A stretch of 32,189 nucleotides of DNA, from the NCBI GenBank assembly GCA_937924035.1, contig CALDTK010000189.1:1-32189 (forward strand), written 5' to 3'. Shown one piece after another: positions 7,970-16,821 of this stretch. A program made the translations under genes and the position numbers. Under the pieces are notes generated by a model. That model searched no databases and was not told the origin of the DNA. It saw only the letters and a program-made list of their open reading frames with translations. Source of the stretch: an uncultured Saprospiraceae bacterium. Its GTDB lineage: Bacteria > Bacteroidota > Bacteroidia > Chitinophagales > Saprospiraceae. The number at the start of each line of letters is the position of its first letter. The first letter of the stretch is position 1.

Positions 7970-8866
7970 TTACCCCTCCAACGCAGCAGCACCACCAACA
8001 ATCTCAGCCAATTCAGAGGTAATTACCTCCTGACGTGCCTTGTTGTACATGATCTTAAGATCACGGAGGATATCATCAGCGTTATCTGTTGCCTTGTCCA
8101 TCGCAGTCATACGAGCACCATGCTCACCTGCAGCAACGTCGAGGACGTAGCTATGGAAGGTCGTCTGCAGAATTGTAGGCACGAGGTAATTGAGAAGCTC
8201 AGCCTTACTTGGTTCAAAGATGTAATCAGCTTTTGTCGTTGATTCGCCTTCATCCTCTACCTTTTCTACAGGGAGGAATTGCTTTATCGTTGGGAAATGC
8301 ATCGCAGCATTTCGGAAGCGAGAGTAAGCTACTTCAACGTGGTCGATCGTTCCTGCCTCAAACCCATCCATGAGGTACTTGCTAACGCGGGCAACATTCT
8401 CATAGCTAGTATCTCCAATGACCGTACTATAGTCACGAAGCATTGTAGCCTTCGGATAGCGCTTTACAAGAAAGTCACCACCTTTCTTTCCGATCTGAAT
8501 GATCGTCAAGTTTCCTGAATTGTAGGCATCAGCAAGTGGCCCCTCCTCAATGCGAGTAGCAGCCAGTTTTGAGATATTGTTGTTAAACGCTCCAGCCAAT
8601 CCACGATCAGAGGTAACGATAACAAGAACTGCATTCTTTACTGGTCGCTCAACTCCAAATACTGAACCTCCTTCGTCGCCATCAAGGTTCGAAAGGATGT
8701 TGCGAAGCATCTCGTTAAGCTTGTTTGCATACGGACGCACCTCCTGGATAGCTTGCTGAGCACGACGCAGCTTTGCCGCCGAAACCATCTTCATGGCTTT
8801 GGTGATCTGCTGGGTGTTCTTTACAGATGCAATCCGATCGCGTACTTCCTTTAGGCCTCCAGCCAT
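7970..8866 (-). CDS. atpG: ATP synthase F1 subunit gamma
   Basis: A 298-residue central-stalk subunit. The N-terminal helix MAGGLKEVRDRIASVKNTQQ followed by ITKAMKMVSAAKLRRAQ, and the C-terminal NKARQEVITSELAEIVGGAA, are the two conserved coiled-coil ends that form the rotor shaft inside the alpha3beta3 ring. The internal TSDRGLAGAFN motif is also typical. Length is normal for Bacteroidota. It is the last gene of the atp cluster, 120 bases after atpA. That gap contains a strong hairpin followed by a U-rich tract. The start ATG is immediately followed by the conserved AGGLKE, so the start is secure. Confidence 0.97.
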   Translation of the reverse strand: MAGGLKEVRDRIASVKNTQQITKAMKMVSAAKLRRAQQAIQEVRPYANKLNEMLRNILSNLDGDEGGSVFGVERPVKNAVLVIVTSDRGLAGAFNNNISKLAATRIEEGPLADAYNSGNLTIIQIGKKGGDFLVKRYPKATMLRDYSTVIGDTSYENVARVSKYLMDGFEAGTIDHVEVAYSRFRNAAMHFPTIKQFLPVEKVEDEGESTTKADYIFEPSKAELLNYLVPTILQTTFHSYVLDVAAGEHGARMTAMDKATDNADDILRDLKIMYNKARQEVITSELAEIVGGAAALEG

Positions 8867-8905
8867 GACGTTGCGTGTTTAGTGCTGCCGAAAAATCCAA
8901 CAGAC

Positions 8906-8965
8906 AAAAATTGGGAGGCCCGATTCCAACAATGTTGGAAGTTAGGGGGTAGGGTTGGGCCTCCC
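8906..8965 (-). terminator. Terminator-like composite hairpin between atpA and atpG
   Basis: Outer arms GGGAGGCCC (8913-8921) and GGGCCTCCC (8957-8965) are perfect 9-bp inverted repeats. Inside them sits a second perfect hairpin, TTCCAAC-aat-GTTGGAA (8924-8940). On the minus strand the outer stem is followed by AATTTTTG, as in an intrinsic terminator. It lies inside the operon, so it could act as a partial terminator, an mRNA-stabilising structure or a processing site. Confidence 0.7.
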
Positions 8966-8986
8966 GAGGTGGGTTCTTAAAAGTTC

Positions 8987-10570
8987 TTACTTGTATTGAG
9001 CAGACATCTCGCTCGCAAGAGCCTTAACTTTTTCTAGATCGTCCTTTTCCAACTTTCCTTTTCGGAAGTTTTCGAGAACATCAGGGTGACGTTGCTCCAA
9101 AGTGCTACCGAATAGCTCTTCAAATTCACGAACATTCTGTACAGGTACATCACGTAAAAGGTTATTCGTCGCCAAGTAAATGATTGCAACCTGCTTCTCA
9201 ACCGATACCGGAGAGTACTGTGGTTGAATTAGAACTTGTACGTTACGCTTACCTTTCTCAAGTACGTTTTGTGTCGCTGCATCAAGATCAGAACCGAACT
9301 TGGCAAATGCCTCAAGCTCGCGATACTGTGCTTGATCAAGCTTAAGCGTTCCAGATACCTTCTTCATCGACTTGATCTGAGCAGATCCACCTACACGGCT
9401 TACACTCACACCTACGTTAATCGCTGGACGAACACCTGCGTTGAATAGGTTTGTTTCCAAGAAGATTTGACCGTCTGTAATCGAGATTACGTTAGTCGGG
9501 ATGTATGCTGATACGTCACCTGCTTGCGTCTCAATGATCGGCAATGCAGTCAATGAACCTCCACCTTTTACGATTCCCGCGTCAACGAGACTCTGTGGGA
9601 GATCATTCATGCTACGTGCGATTTCATCGTTTGCGATCACCTTTGCAGCACGCTCTAGGAGACGACTGTGGAGATAGAAAACGTCTCCTGGGTAAGCCTC
9701 ACGGCCTGGAGGACGACGTAGTAGAAGAGAAACCTCACGGTAAGCAACTGCTTGCTTTGAAAGGTCATCAAATACAATTAGTGCAGGGCGGCCAGTATCA
9801 CGGAAGAATTCCCCGATAGCTGCACCAGCAAACGGTGAATAGAACTGAAGTGCCGCTGGATCTGCAGCAGATGCAGCAACGATTACTGTGTAGGCCATTG
9901 CTCCTGATTCCTCAAGACGCTTAGCGATACCTGCTACTGTAGAAGCTTTTTGACCAGATGCTACGTAAATACAGAATACTGGTTCACCACGATCATAAAA
10001 TTCCTTCTGGTTGATGATCGTATCGATTGCAATTGCAGTCTTTCCAGTCTGACGGTCACCAATGATAAGCTCACGTTGGCCACGTCCGATTGGAATCATG
10101 GCGTCAATCGCCTTGATACCCGTTTGAAGTGGCTCGTTTACAGGTTGACGGTAAATAACACCAGGAGCCTTTCGCTCGAGAGGCATTGCATACGTTGTAC
10201 CTGTAATTGGACCTTTACCATCAATCGGCTGGCCAAGTGGATCGACAACACGACCAACATAACCTTCACCTACATTGATAGATGCAATCGTACCTGTACG
10301 CTTAACTTTTGAACCCTCGCGAATACCATCCGCAGGACCAAGAAGTACAACACCTACGTTGTCCTCCTCAAGGTTAAGTACAATCGCCTGAACGCCAGTG
10401 TTGAACTCAACGAGTTCACCTGCTTGCGCTTGAGTAAGTCCATAGACACGAGCGATTCCGTCGCCTACTTGAAGAACGGTTCCGACCTCTTGGAGCTCGG
10501 CTGCGGTCGAAGTGCCGGAGAGTTGCTGCTTGAGAATCCCGGAGATCTCATCTGGTTTTACGCCAACCAT
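8987..10570 (-). CDS. atpA: ATP synthase F1 subunit alpha
   Basis: A 527-residue, non-catalytic nucleotide-binding subunit of the F1 hexamer. The P-loop GDRQTGKT is at 171-178, the family segment [20 protein letters not shown] at about 267-286, and the arginine finger in [10 protein letters not shown] at about residue 392. The N-terminus [12 protein letters not shown] is the delta-binding helix. Length is normal. It lies 78 bases after atpH. No beta subunit follows, consistent with the frequent separation of atpDC from the rest in Bacteroidota. The start is set by the ATG directly before the conserved N-terminal helix. Confidence 0.98.
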   Translation of the reverse strand: MVGVKPDEISGILKQQLSGTSTAAELQEVGTVLQVGDGIARVYGLTQAQAGELVEFNTGVQAIVLNLEEDNVGVVLLGPADGIREGSKVKRTGTIASINVGEGYVGRVVDPLGQPIDGKGPITGTTYAMPLERKAPGVIYRQPVNEPLQTGIKAIDAMIPIGRGQRELIIGDRQTGKTAIAIDTIINQKEFYDRGEPVFCIYVASGQKASTVAGIAKRLEESGAMAYTVIVAASAADPAALQFYSPFAGAAIGEFFRDTGRPALIVFDDLSKQAVAYREVSLLLRRPPGREAYPGDVFYLHSRLLERAAKVIANDEIARSMNDLPQSLVDAGIVKGGGSLTALPIIETQAGDVSAYIPTNVISITDGQIFLETNLFNAGVRPAINVGVSVSRVGGSAQIKSMKKVSGTLKLDQAQYRELEAFAKFGSDLDAATQNVLEKGKRNVQVLIQPQYSPVSVEKQVAIIYLATNNLLRDVPVQNVREFEELFGSTLEQRHPDVLENFRKGKLEKDDLEKVKALASEMSAQYK

Positions 10571-10648
10571 GTTGTTGTTTTTCTACGTTGTGTGTGTTGC
10601 CGAAGCAGACACGAAAGGTTGAATTTGACAGGAGAATAAATCCTTCTA

Positions 10649-11209
10649 TCAAAGGTTCTTTTGGTAAGAGCTGTCAGTAAAGCCTTTTCGCAGCGTATTA
10701 AGCTGATTGGCTACACTGGAATCGAAAAGTTTGTCGCCGACCTCAATAACAAAGCCCCCGAGAATTTCAGGGTCAATGACTAATTCGAGTTCAACGTTCT
10801 CTGTAATTAAGCCTCCTGCGAGCATCTTGGCTTTGATTGCCTCGATTGCTGAAGACTCAAGCGGAGTTGCACTAGTAACCTTAAGCTTGCTTATGCCTTC
10901 TTCAAGGTTGTATTGCTCCATGTATGCATTCGCAATGTCAGGAAGCACTTCTTCTCTTCGCTTGTCAGTGACAATTCGAAAGAATGAAGAAGTCATTTCG
11001 TTGTAATCACCAAAAAGGGCTGCTAGCACTTTTTGCTTTTTATCAGTTGAAACGACTGGACTTTTCAGGAGGGCATGCAAGTCTGCATTTTTCACTGAAG
11101 TCTGAAAATGACGCATGTTATCGGTCACCGCATCTAGACTTCCCTTCTCACGAGCGAGGTCGAGCAGTGATTTCGCGTAACGCGTAGCTATGCGTGTTGA
11201 TGCACTCAT
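10649..11209 (-). CDS. atpH: ATP synthase F1 subunit delta
   Basis: A 186-residue OSCP/delta subunit linking the peripheral stalk to the top of F1. The N-terminal six-helix part begins STRIATRYAKSLLDLAREKG, and the C-terminal part holds the conserved ILGGFVIEVGDKLFDSSV. The ATG shares one base with the atpF stop (TAATG), a classic translational coupling. It is followed by atpA. Confidence 0.96.
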   Translation of the reverse strand: MSASTRIATRYAKSLLDLAREKGSLDAVTDNMRHFQTSVKNADLHALLKSPVVSTDKKQKVLAALFGDYNEMTSSFFRIVTDKRREEVLPDIANAYMEQYNLEEGISKLKVTSATPLESSAIEAIKAKMLAGGLITENVELELVIDPEILGGFVIEVGDKLFDSSVANQLNTLRKGFTDSSYQKNL

Positions 11210-11721
11210 TAGTTGAGCTTAATCTCGTTGATAAGTGTTTCTGCGTAGGCTGTTTGAGCCGTTGGATCGCTAAGCTGGTTACGCAGAACTTTTTGAGCAA
11301 CATCAACGGCGAGCTGTCCGGCAGAATTCCGAACGTCCATCATTGCCGCTGCGGTTTGTGCTTCGATCTCAACTTTTGCATCAGCGATCATACGTGCAGT
11401 GACCACTTTGGCCTCTTCGCGTGCTTCTTTAAGGATCTGCTCTTTGGCATCCTTTGCTTCACGCATCATTGCTGTGCGTTCTGCTTGTTGATTTTTAAGA
11501 GCAGCTGCGTTTTCAGCTTGAATGCGCGCCATTTCCGCACGTGCTTTCTCTGCTTCTGCGAGTGCGCCATCAATAGACTCCTCACGCTCACGCAATGCTT
11601 TCGCAATAGGCTTGAAGGTGAAGCGGCCGAGTACCAACCATGTAAGAAGGAAGATGATCAACGCCCAAAAAACCATTCCCATGCTTGGAACGATCGGTGA
11701 AAATTCTGCTAAAAAGAGCAT
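11209..11721 (-). CDS. atpF: ATP synthase Fo subunit b
   Basis: A 170-residue peripheral-stalk subunit. One N-terminal membrane helix (about residues 13-32, GMVFWALIIFLLTWLVLG) is followed by a long charged, alanine-rich coiled coil from about residue 40 to 150. KPIAKALREREESIDGALAE is the typical post-membrane segment. Only one b gene is present, so a b2 homodimer is expected. It lies 151 bases after atpE, the longest spacer in the operon, and that spacer holds strong inverted repeats. It overlaps atpH by one base. Confidence 0.96.
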   Translation of the reverse strand: MLFLAEFSPIVPSMGMVFWALIIFLLTWLVLGRFTFKPIAKALREREESIDGALAEAEKARAEMARIQAENAAALKNQQAERTAMMREAKDAKEQILKEAREEAKVVTARMIADAKVEIEAQTAAAMMDVRNSAGQLAVDVAQKVLRNQLSDPTAQTAYAETLINEIKLN

Positions 11722-11799
11722 AAGAGATGCTTCGTTATAGTTGTGCTTTCGCTAAAACCCAGATTTCGCTTTCCGCGAGAAACTGGAACTTGTTGAGGA

Positions 11800-11838
11800 A
11801 GCACCGGGCTGCGGCCAATCGCCTCGACACCCGGTGCT
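11800..11838 (-). promoter_or_regulatory. Hairpin in the atpE-atpF spacer
   Basis: Perfect 9-bp inverted repeat AGCACCGGG (11800-11808) / CCCGGTGCT (11830-11838) with a GC-rich 21-nt loop. On the minus strand no U-run follows, so it looks more like a processing or 3'-stabilising hairpin for the atpB-atpE part of the mRNA than a terminator. Confidence 0.6.
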
Positions 11839-11849
11839 AGTTCGTTCAA

Positions 11850-11863
11850 TCGGAGTACTCCGA
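11850..11863. repeat. 14-bp perfect palindrome after atpE
   Basis: TCGGAGTACTCCGA is its own reverse complement. It begins 10 bases past the atpE stop, between that stop and the 9-bp-arm hairpin. As RNA it would need to open a few pairs to form a loop; as DNA it could be a protein site. Confidence 0.6.
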
Positions 11864-11872
11864 GTCGACTGG

Positions 11873-12118
<246 letters not shown>

Positions 12119-13426
12119 TTATGCTGGCACATTAGGAGCGTGCTCCTCGCCGTGGTCAGCATGATGGTGCTCCTCAACTGCTGTACCGATGTACAGCGCG
12201 CTAAGTAGCGTGAAAATAAATGCTTGTAGAAAGGCAACGAACAACTCGAGGATGTTCATAACCAATGTAAATGGTACTGCAATCAGTGCTCCGACGGTAG
12301 AGCCACTAACACTTGCACCGTTATCTCCGAATTGGAAAATCAATCCAATCAAACTCAAGATGATAATGTGTCCCGCAGAGATGTTTGCAAACAGACGAAT
12401 CATTAAGGTAAAAGGCTTAATGAAAATGCCAAGAAACTCAATAACTGCCATTACTGGCTTCAATAAGAGTGGCACACCTGGCATCCAGAAAATGTGTCCC
12501 CAGTAATCCTTATTACCACTAAGGTTGACCACAAAGAATGTGACTACGGCCAATGCGCAAGTCAACGCTATATTCCCTGTTGCATTTGCTCCAAACGGTG
12601 CAATTGGAATCAAACCAAACAGGTTGACAATCAAAATAAAGAAAAAGAGTGTTGCCAAGTATGGAAAGTACTTCTCCCATTTAGGTCCGATCATTTCCTT
12701 CGCGATATCATCACGTATAAAAAGGATGATGGGTTCAAAGAAGCTTTGGATACCCTTGGGAGCTCGTCCTTGGTTTTTCTTGTACCCACTGCGAACAGCT
12801 CCAAAAATCAAAGCGAACACAAGCATCGCCATCAACATGGTTGCAACGTTCTTTGTGATCGAAAAGTCAATCCAGTTGAAGTTTGTACCGTCTAATAAGG
12901 ATGCTGCATTCGCTACAGCATATGCCTTTCCTCCACTCAATACCTTGAGGTTGTCGTCGTGTGCATCAACCTTATCGTAACTGCTAACTGAAGCTCGGGC
13001 TGCAGGATCACTTAAGCGACGAAGTACTCCATGGTCCAAGAAATAGCCATTGATCACTTTATTAGCGTGGTGTCCGCCTGCGTGAGCATTATTATCATGA
13101 CCTTTCTCGGCGGGATGGGCTTCATGATCATGGCCTTCATGTCCATGACCAGCATGATCGTCGTGCGCAGGTGCCGCATGGCTTTCGCCATGTCCGTAAA
13201 AATCGCTCGACAGTCCGAAATGGAATCCATCCGTCTTGCTCCAAGCAATAATTGGTAGTGGAATATGAATGTCACCCCAAAAGTGAAATTCATTCGCATC
13301 AGAGATGTGGTGCATTACCTGAGCACCATAATCCACATCTTCTCCTTCGCCAGAAGCGTGAACAGGAGTGGCTATCGTAAATACTACGAAAGCAGTTAAC
13401 AGAATGGAAAACAGACGGTTGAGCAT
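12119..13426 (-). CDS. atpB: ATP synthase Fo subunit a with a long histidine-rich N-terminal extension
   Basis: A 435-residue proton-channel subunit, much longer than the ~270 residues of E. coli. It begins with a signal-peptide-like segment (MLNRLFSILLTAFVVFTIAT) and a predicted extracytoplasmic stretch of about 170 residues. Residues 79-120 hold 13 histidines (HDDHAGHGHEGHDHEAH), and the C-terminus carries another cluster (VEEHHHADHGEEH). The channel part has several membrane helices and the essential arginine, here about Arg344 in TLMIRLFANISAGH. Long N-termini are known in Bacteroidota a subunits; the metal-binding idea is inference from composition. First gene of the cluster; a possible -7 box lies 34 bases upstream. 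Confidence 0.96.
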   Translation of the reverse strand: MLNRLFSILLTAFVVFTIATPVHASGEGEDVDYGAQVMHHISDANEFHFWGDIHIPLPIIAWSKTDGFHFGLSSDFYGHGESHAAPAHDDHAGHGHEGHDHEAHPAEKGHDNNAHAGGHHANKVINGYFLDHGVLRRLSDPAARASVSSYDKVDAHDDNLKVLSGGKAYAVANAASLLDGTNFNWIDFSITKNVATMLMAMLVFALIFGAVRSGYKKNQGRAPKGIQSFFEPIILFIRDDIAKEMIGPKWEKYFPYLATLFFFILIVNLFGLIPIAPFGANATGNIALTCALAVVTFFVVNLSGNKDYWGHIFWMPGVPLLLKPVMAVIEFLGIFIKPFTLMIRLFANISAGHIIILSLIGLIFQFGDNGASVSGSTVGALIAVPFTLVMNILELFVAFLQAFIFTLLSALYIGTAVEEHHHADHGEEHAPNVPA

Positions 13427-13660
13427 GCCGGAGTGCCTAAAGGCGTTTCAAATCGGCGGCAAAAATACGCAGCTTTATGTTCCTATCCTACCCTTCTTTG
13501 TAGACAAAAGCAATTGAATTCGTTTAGAGACACTCAAAGTGGAAAAATTGCTCCTTTTTATGTAGCGAAATTGGGTCTTTAGAAAGGCGTCGCAAGTTTT
13601 GGCGTACTGCTCCAAATGCCCTACAGCAAAGCATTTCAAACGGCCTTGGGCAAGAGTAGG
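13427..13660 (-). other. Upstream region of the atp operon (234 bp, no gene)
   Basis: It separates the Omp85-like gene from atpB on the same strand. I see no coding potential, and no atpI/atpZ-like gene precedes atpB. The operon promoter is expected here. Confidence 0.5.
13460..13467 (-). promoter_or_regulatory. Candidate -7 box of the atp operon
   Basis: The minus strand reads TATTTTTG, a full match to TAnnTTTG, ending 34 bases upstream of the atpB ATG and giving a leader of about 25 nt. No good -33 TTG is seen at the usual distance. The match is low-complexity, so confidence is modest. Confidence 0.4.
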
Positions 13661-15007
13661 TTAAAAATACTGGCCAAAACCCAGTACGAAGCCTCTTTGC
13701 TCAGCATTTGTCACATCAAGACCATAATCTAACCGCAACACCGCATTTTTAGCTTTAGCACTGATGATTCTTAGTCCTCCTCCAACAAATTGACGAAATG
13801 TCGAGCCATTCGTCAATTCAATTAAAGGTCCTCCAGGTGACCTCCAAGTGCCTAAGTCTGAGAAACCCACTGCTTGCGCTGAAAAATTACCACGACGGTC
13901 CTTCCAAACCAAATGACGGTATTCGAGATTTAGAACTGCTTGCGCCGAACCTCTATCGACACGATTTCCACTTCCTCTAATGTTAAGCTGACTATCCAAT
14001 ACAAAAGGTGCAAAAGGGCTGTCCCTATTTGTGGCTAAACCAAGCCTCAATCTACTCGCCCAATTGCCTCGTCTTCCTATAAGTCCAAAACGAAGAAACT
14101 CGTGCCAAGCAATCAAAAATGGTTCTTGATTCGTATTCAGTACCACTTGTGATATCGTACTGTTGAACGACCCTGAAACACGCTCACTCAGGTAATTTCT
14201 GCGATCAATTTGGTGCCCCACCTTCAACAACAATTTATTGACACTTAAGAAAACCGGAGCACCTAAACTCTCATCAGGCTCATCAAGTAGTGAAAACTCT
14301 TCTCTAAAAAAGGTAGCTCCAACATTCAAGTTATGCCTAGGCTGAAGCCGGTAGCTAGACCCTAGAGACACATTTTGATTGATGTACAAGTAATTGGCCG
14401 GACCACTATTAAAGTATACAGGTTCTTCAGCCGCGTACCTCCTCACCTCAGCGCTAATTCCGTATCGAGAATTATTTATCGACGGATTTTTAAAAGCTAG
14501 AAGGAAATTGTGTTCCCCTTGGATGTTCTGATAAAATGCCATCAACTCTTGACCTTTACCAAAAAGGTGTTGATCATTTATCCCAATCAAAAAGTGGACA
14601 TTGCCTTTCACCCCACCAAAGCCAAACAAAGGCGAAAGCGTTCGAGCTTCAACCATTTCCCAATGAACGTGATAATTCACTTTACCATCTACGGTCATTT
14701 TATGTACCGTATGGCTTGCTCCTTGAATGGGTGGCAAGTTGACCAAGTTTTGCCGAAAGGCCAATAATGAGACGCTATCAAATACTGAGCTTTCAATATT
14801 CCAGAGCAGTGTGTCCGTATGACTAGAGAGCTCAACGTTCTCTAAATTAATCGACAGATAGCTTAATTGGGTGCGCTTCAGCCCCTCAAACGTCAAGGTC
14901 GTTTGTGCACTACTCAAAACTCCAGTCAGCAGGAAAATACCAAGAACAGTTAGCCTTCTTGAGAATAGCCAGATGTTACTTTGGAGGTGAGAATACACGT
15001 GGGGCAT
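13661..15007 (-). CDS. Omp85-superfamily-like outer-membrane barrel protein
   Basis: A 448-residue exported protein. The N-terminus has a hydrophobic signal segment (LTVLGIFLLTGVLSSAQ). Residues about 40-130 may form a single POTRA-like domain. The remainder has alternating strands and a C-terminal block LNIRGSGNRVDRGSAQAVLN then LEYRHLVW, GFSDLGTW, GGGLRII and RLDYG, ending in Phe. The IRG..N..RG stretch resembles the (V/I)RG(F/Y) loop-6 motif of BamA/TamA barrels, followed by the typical E.R near-terminal strands. This supports an outer-membrane location. Full BamA has five POTRAs and about 800 residues, so this is a small relative of unknown cargo. It follows the DUF547-barrel gene by 33 bases, probably one operon. 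Confidence 0.72.
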   Translation of the reverse strand: MPHVYSHLQSNIWLFSRRLTVLGIFLLTGVLSSAQTTLTFEGLKRTQLSYLSINLENVELSSHTDTLLWNIESSVFDSVSLLAFRQNLVNLPPIQGASHTVHKMTVDGKVNYHVHWEMVEARTLSPLFGFGGVKGNVHFLIGINDQHLFGKGQELMAFYQNIQGEHNFLLAFKNPSINNSRYGISAEVRRYAAEEPVYFNSGPANYLYINQNVSLGSSYRLQPRHNLNVGATFFREEFSLLDEPDESLGAPVFLSVNKLLLKVGHQIDRRNYLSERVSGSFNSTISQVVLNTNQEPFLIAWHEFLRFGLIGRRGNWASRLRLGLATNRDSPFAPFVLDSQLNIRGSGNRVDRGSAQAVLNLEYRHLVWKDRRGNFSAQAVGFSDLGTWRSPGGPLIELTNGSTFRQFVGGGLRIISAKAKNAVLRLDYGLDVTNAEQRGFVLGFGQYF

Positions 15008-15040
15008 TTTTAAAGGTAGAGCTGTAGAACATTTGAAAGG

Positions 15041-16624
15041 CTAGAGGTTGAACCTCAATCCCAAATTCACAGTTGTCGCCGAGCCCTCAACATCACTAAT
15101 AAAGGTATTACTGAAGCTCGTCGCTAGAACTTCCACCTCAAACTTTGGTGTGATTTGATACTTAGCTCCTGCTCCTACTTGAGTGAAATAACTGAAATCA
15201 GTTTGCCAAAAAGGACTGTACGAACCTAGTGCGTAAAATGTTGTTTTAGGATTCGGGAAAAAGCTAAAAATGCCTGTAACTGGTGTAGAGGTGCGATTGC
15301 TCCTTCCATTATCTGCACTTCCAATGTCTTCGATTATAAAATCTAATTCGGTAAATACTGAGAACCTATTTCCAATACTAAAATCATTGAAAAACTGAGT
15401 AATCCAAGTATCACCATCAAAGTCAATAAAGCGTTGACCGTCACGCGATCCGCTTGCATCCTCTTGGGTTGAAATAAGGTATTGACTCTCTATCGAAAAA
15501 TTAGAGAGCTTTTTGAAAGGAGCAATTCTAATCCTTGGACCAAAACCTGTGATTCCTTGGCGGAATACACTATTCTCACTTGGCGAACCTAGTACTGCAA
15601 GATTATTCGCTTCTCCTGATTCGTCATATCGTACTCGTCGGTAGCGGCCAGCTATCCCTACATTAATACGATCGGTTAGGCCATAGAGCGCGCTCAACGA
15701 TGTAGTATTAAAACTCGCTCGCTCACCTGCGGCGTCTTGTGAGTAGAGATTATTGAACAGCTTGACCTCATAGGTTCCTTTTGCCACAGTAGAACTTACT
15801 ACGTAACGAAAAGCATTTGCGCTAGAAGCTGCTGAATTAGCAATTCCACGATTGCCTTGAGTATTACTGAGATTTAATTGACTTGATTTCAAATTATTGA
15901 CTGTGCTAGATCTCTCATTGATCGACCAGTTGTAATCATAGTATCCAAGTTTAGTATTTAAGTCGAGCTTAGTCGATTTGTGTTCGTTAATAAAAGCAAG
16001 CACTGCTTTTTTACTTCCTCCAAAATCAGCAGCATACCAGTTGAATATTTGTGACAGCTCAACCCCTGAGGTTGAAATCTTCAAGAAATCTTGATCGTCG
16101 ACTGCACGCTTTGTCTGTGCATCAAGTTGAGCGTCCAAGGTGCTGGGCGAGTAAATTTTGTTAATTATTGGAGGGCAGTCTAATGCCCCACATACAAGTA
16201 CAAAGTGAAGCCGCGGATCATCGTATTCTTTGATCAAATACTCTTTTTCCAAGGTGTTCAATGAAATATTCTTACCAGCTACAATAACTTTTTTTGCGTC
16301 GAAAAAATTACTAATGTCAATAACTGAAGCGACCGGATAGTTCTCTAAGATCTGATCAATAACCAAGAGGTTATAGGCATTAATAAGGTAAGCCTTCCGC
16401 ACTTGCGGAGAGAGATTCGCTAAATCAATCTGCGCAATCTGCTCGACGATCGGTGCCAATGTCCCAGCACTTTTAAGAGCAGCATAGTCGACAAGCCCGT
16501 CTTTGACATGGGTTTTGAGCAATGTATTACTAGCCTCATTGAAAGATTGAAGCTGATTATTCTGGGCAGTACTGAGGCCAGTCAAAAGGGTAAAAACGAG
16601 AGTGAAGAGCGAAAACTTGAACAT
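15041..16624 (-). CDS. DUF547 domain protein with a C-terminal outer-membrane barrel-like domain
   Basis: A 527-residue protein. A signal peptide (MFKFSLFTLVFTLLTGLSTA) precedes a full DUF547 domain (about 25-235) with the hallmarks RKAYLINAYNLLVIDQILEN, SLNTLEKEYL, DPRLHFVLVCGALDCPPI and FNWYAADFG. The conserved His and Cys (HFVLVCGALDCPP) suggest a hydrolase or transglutaminase-like fold, but activity is not established for the family. From about residue 260 to the end the sequence turns into alternating aromatic and polar strands with glycines and ends VNLGLRFNL, as in Bacteroidota porin-like barrels. DUF547 is usually found alone, so the fusion stands out. It is first in a likely two-gene operon with the Omp85-like gene and is divergent from the SDR gene. 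Confidence 0.8.
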   Translation of the reverse strand: MFKFSLFTLVFTLLTGLSTAQNNQLQSFNEASNTLLKTHVKDGLVDYAALKSAGTLAPIVEQIAQIDLANLSPQVRKAYLINAYNLLVIDQILENYPVASVIDISNFFDAKKVIVAGKNISLNTLEKEYLIKEYDDPRLHFVLVCGALDCPPIINKIYSPSTLDAQLDAQTKRAVDDQDFLKISTSGVELSQIFNWYAADFGGSKKAVLAFINEHKSTKLDLNTKLGYYDYNWSINERSSTVNNLKSSQLNLSNTQGNRGIANSAASSANAFRYVVSSTVAKGTYEVKLFNNLYSQDAAGERASFNTTSLSALYGLTDRINVGIAGRYRRVRYDESGEANNLAVLGSPSENSVFRQGITGFGPRIRIAPFKKLSNFSIESQYLISTQEDASGSRDGQRFIDFDGDTWITQFFNDFSIGNRFSVFTELDFIIEDIGSADNGRSNRTSTPVTGIFSFFPNPKTTFYALGSYSPFWQTDFSYFTQVGAGAKYQITPKFEVEVLATSFSNTFISDVEGSATTVNLGLRFNL

Positions 16625-16785
16625 GATAAAATCTTTACAGGGTTTAGAAGCAAAACGGTTGCTTCCTCTATAGCAAATTTGAAGGCTTCAAGAGGCTATT
16701 GCTTTATCCGATCTTCCTTCTGACTTACCCATTTTTCCTCAATTTTGGGCCTCAAGCCTTATTTGAAGATGCAGAACGCTTAAAA

Positions 16786-16797
16786 ATTGGTTGACCA
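16786..16797. promoter_or_regulatory. Short inverted repeat upstream of the SDR gene
   Basis: TTGGT-TG-ACCAA lies 25 bases before the ATG at 16822, in the 197-bp spacer between divergent genes. A TTG within it and the downstream TAGTTTTA could form a promoter, but then the mRNA would be almost leaderless. Weak evidence. Confidence 0.25.
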
Positions 16798-16821
16798 ACT
16801 GTATTGGAGTAGTTTTACTTT

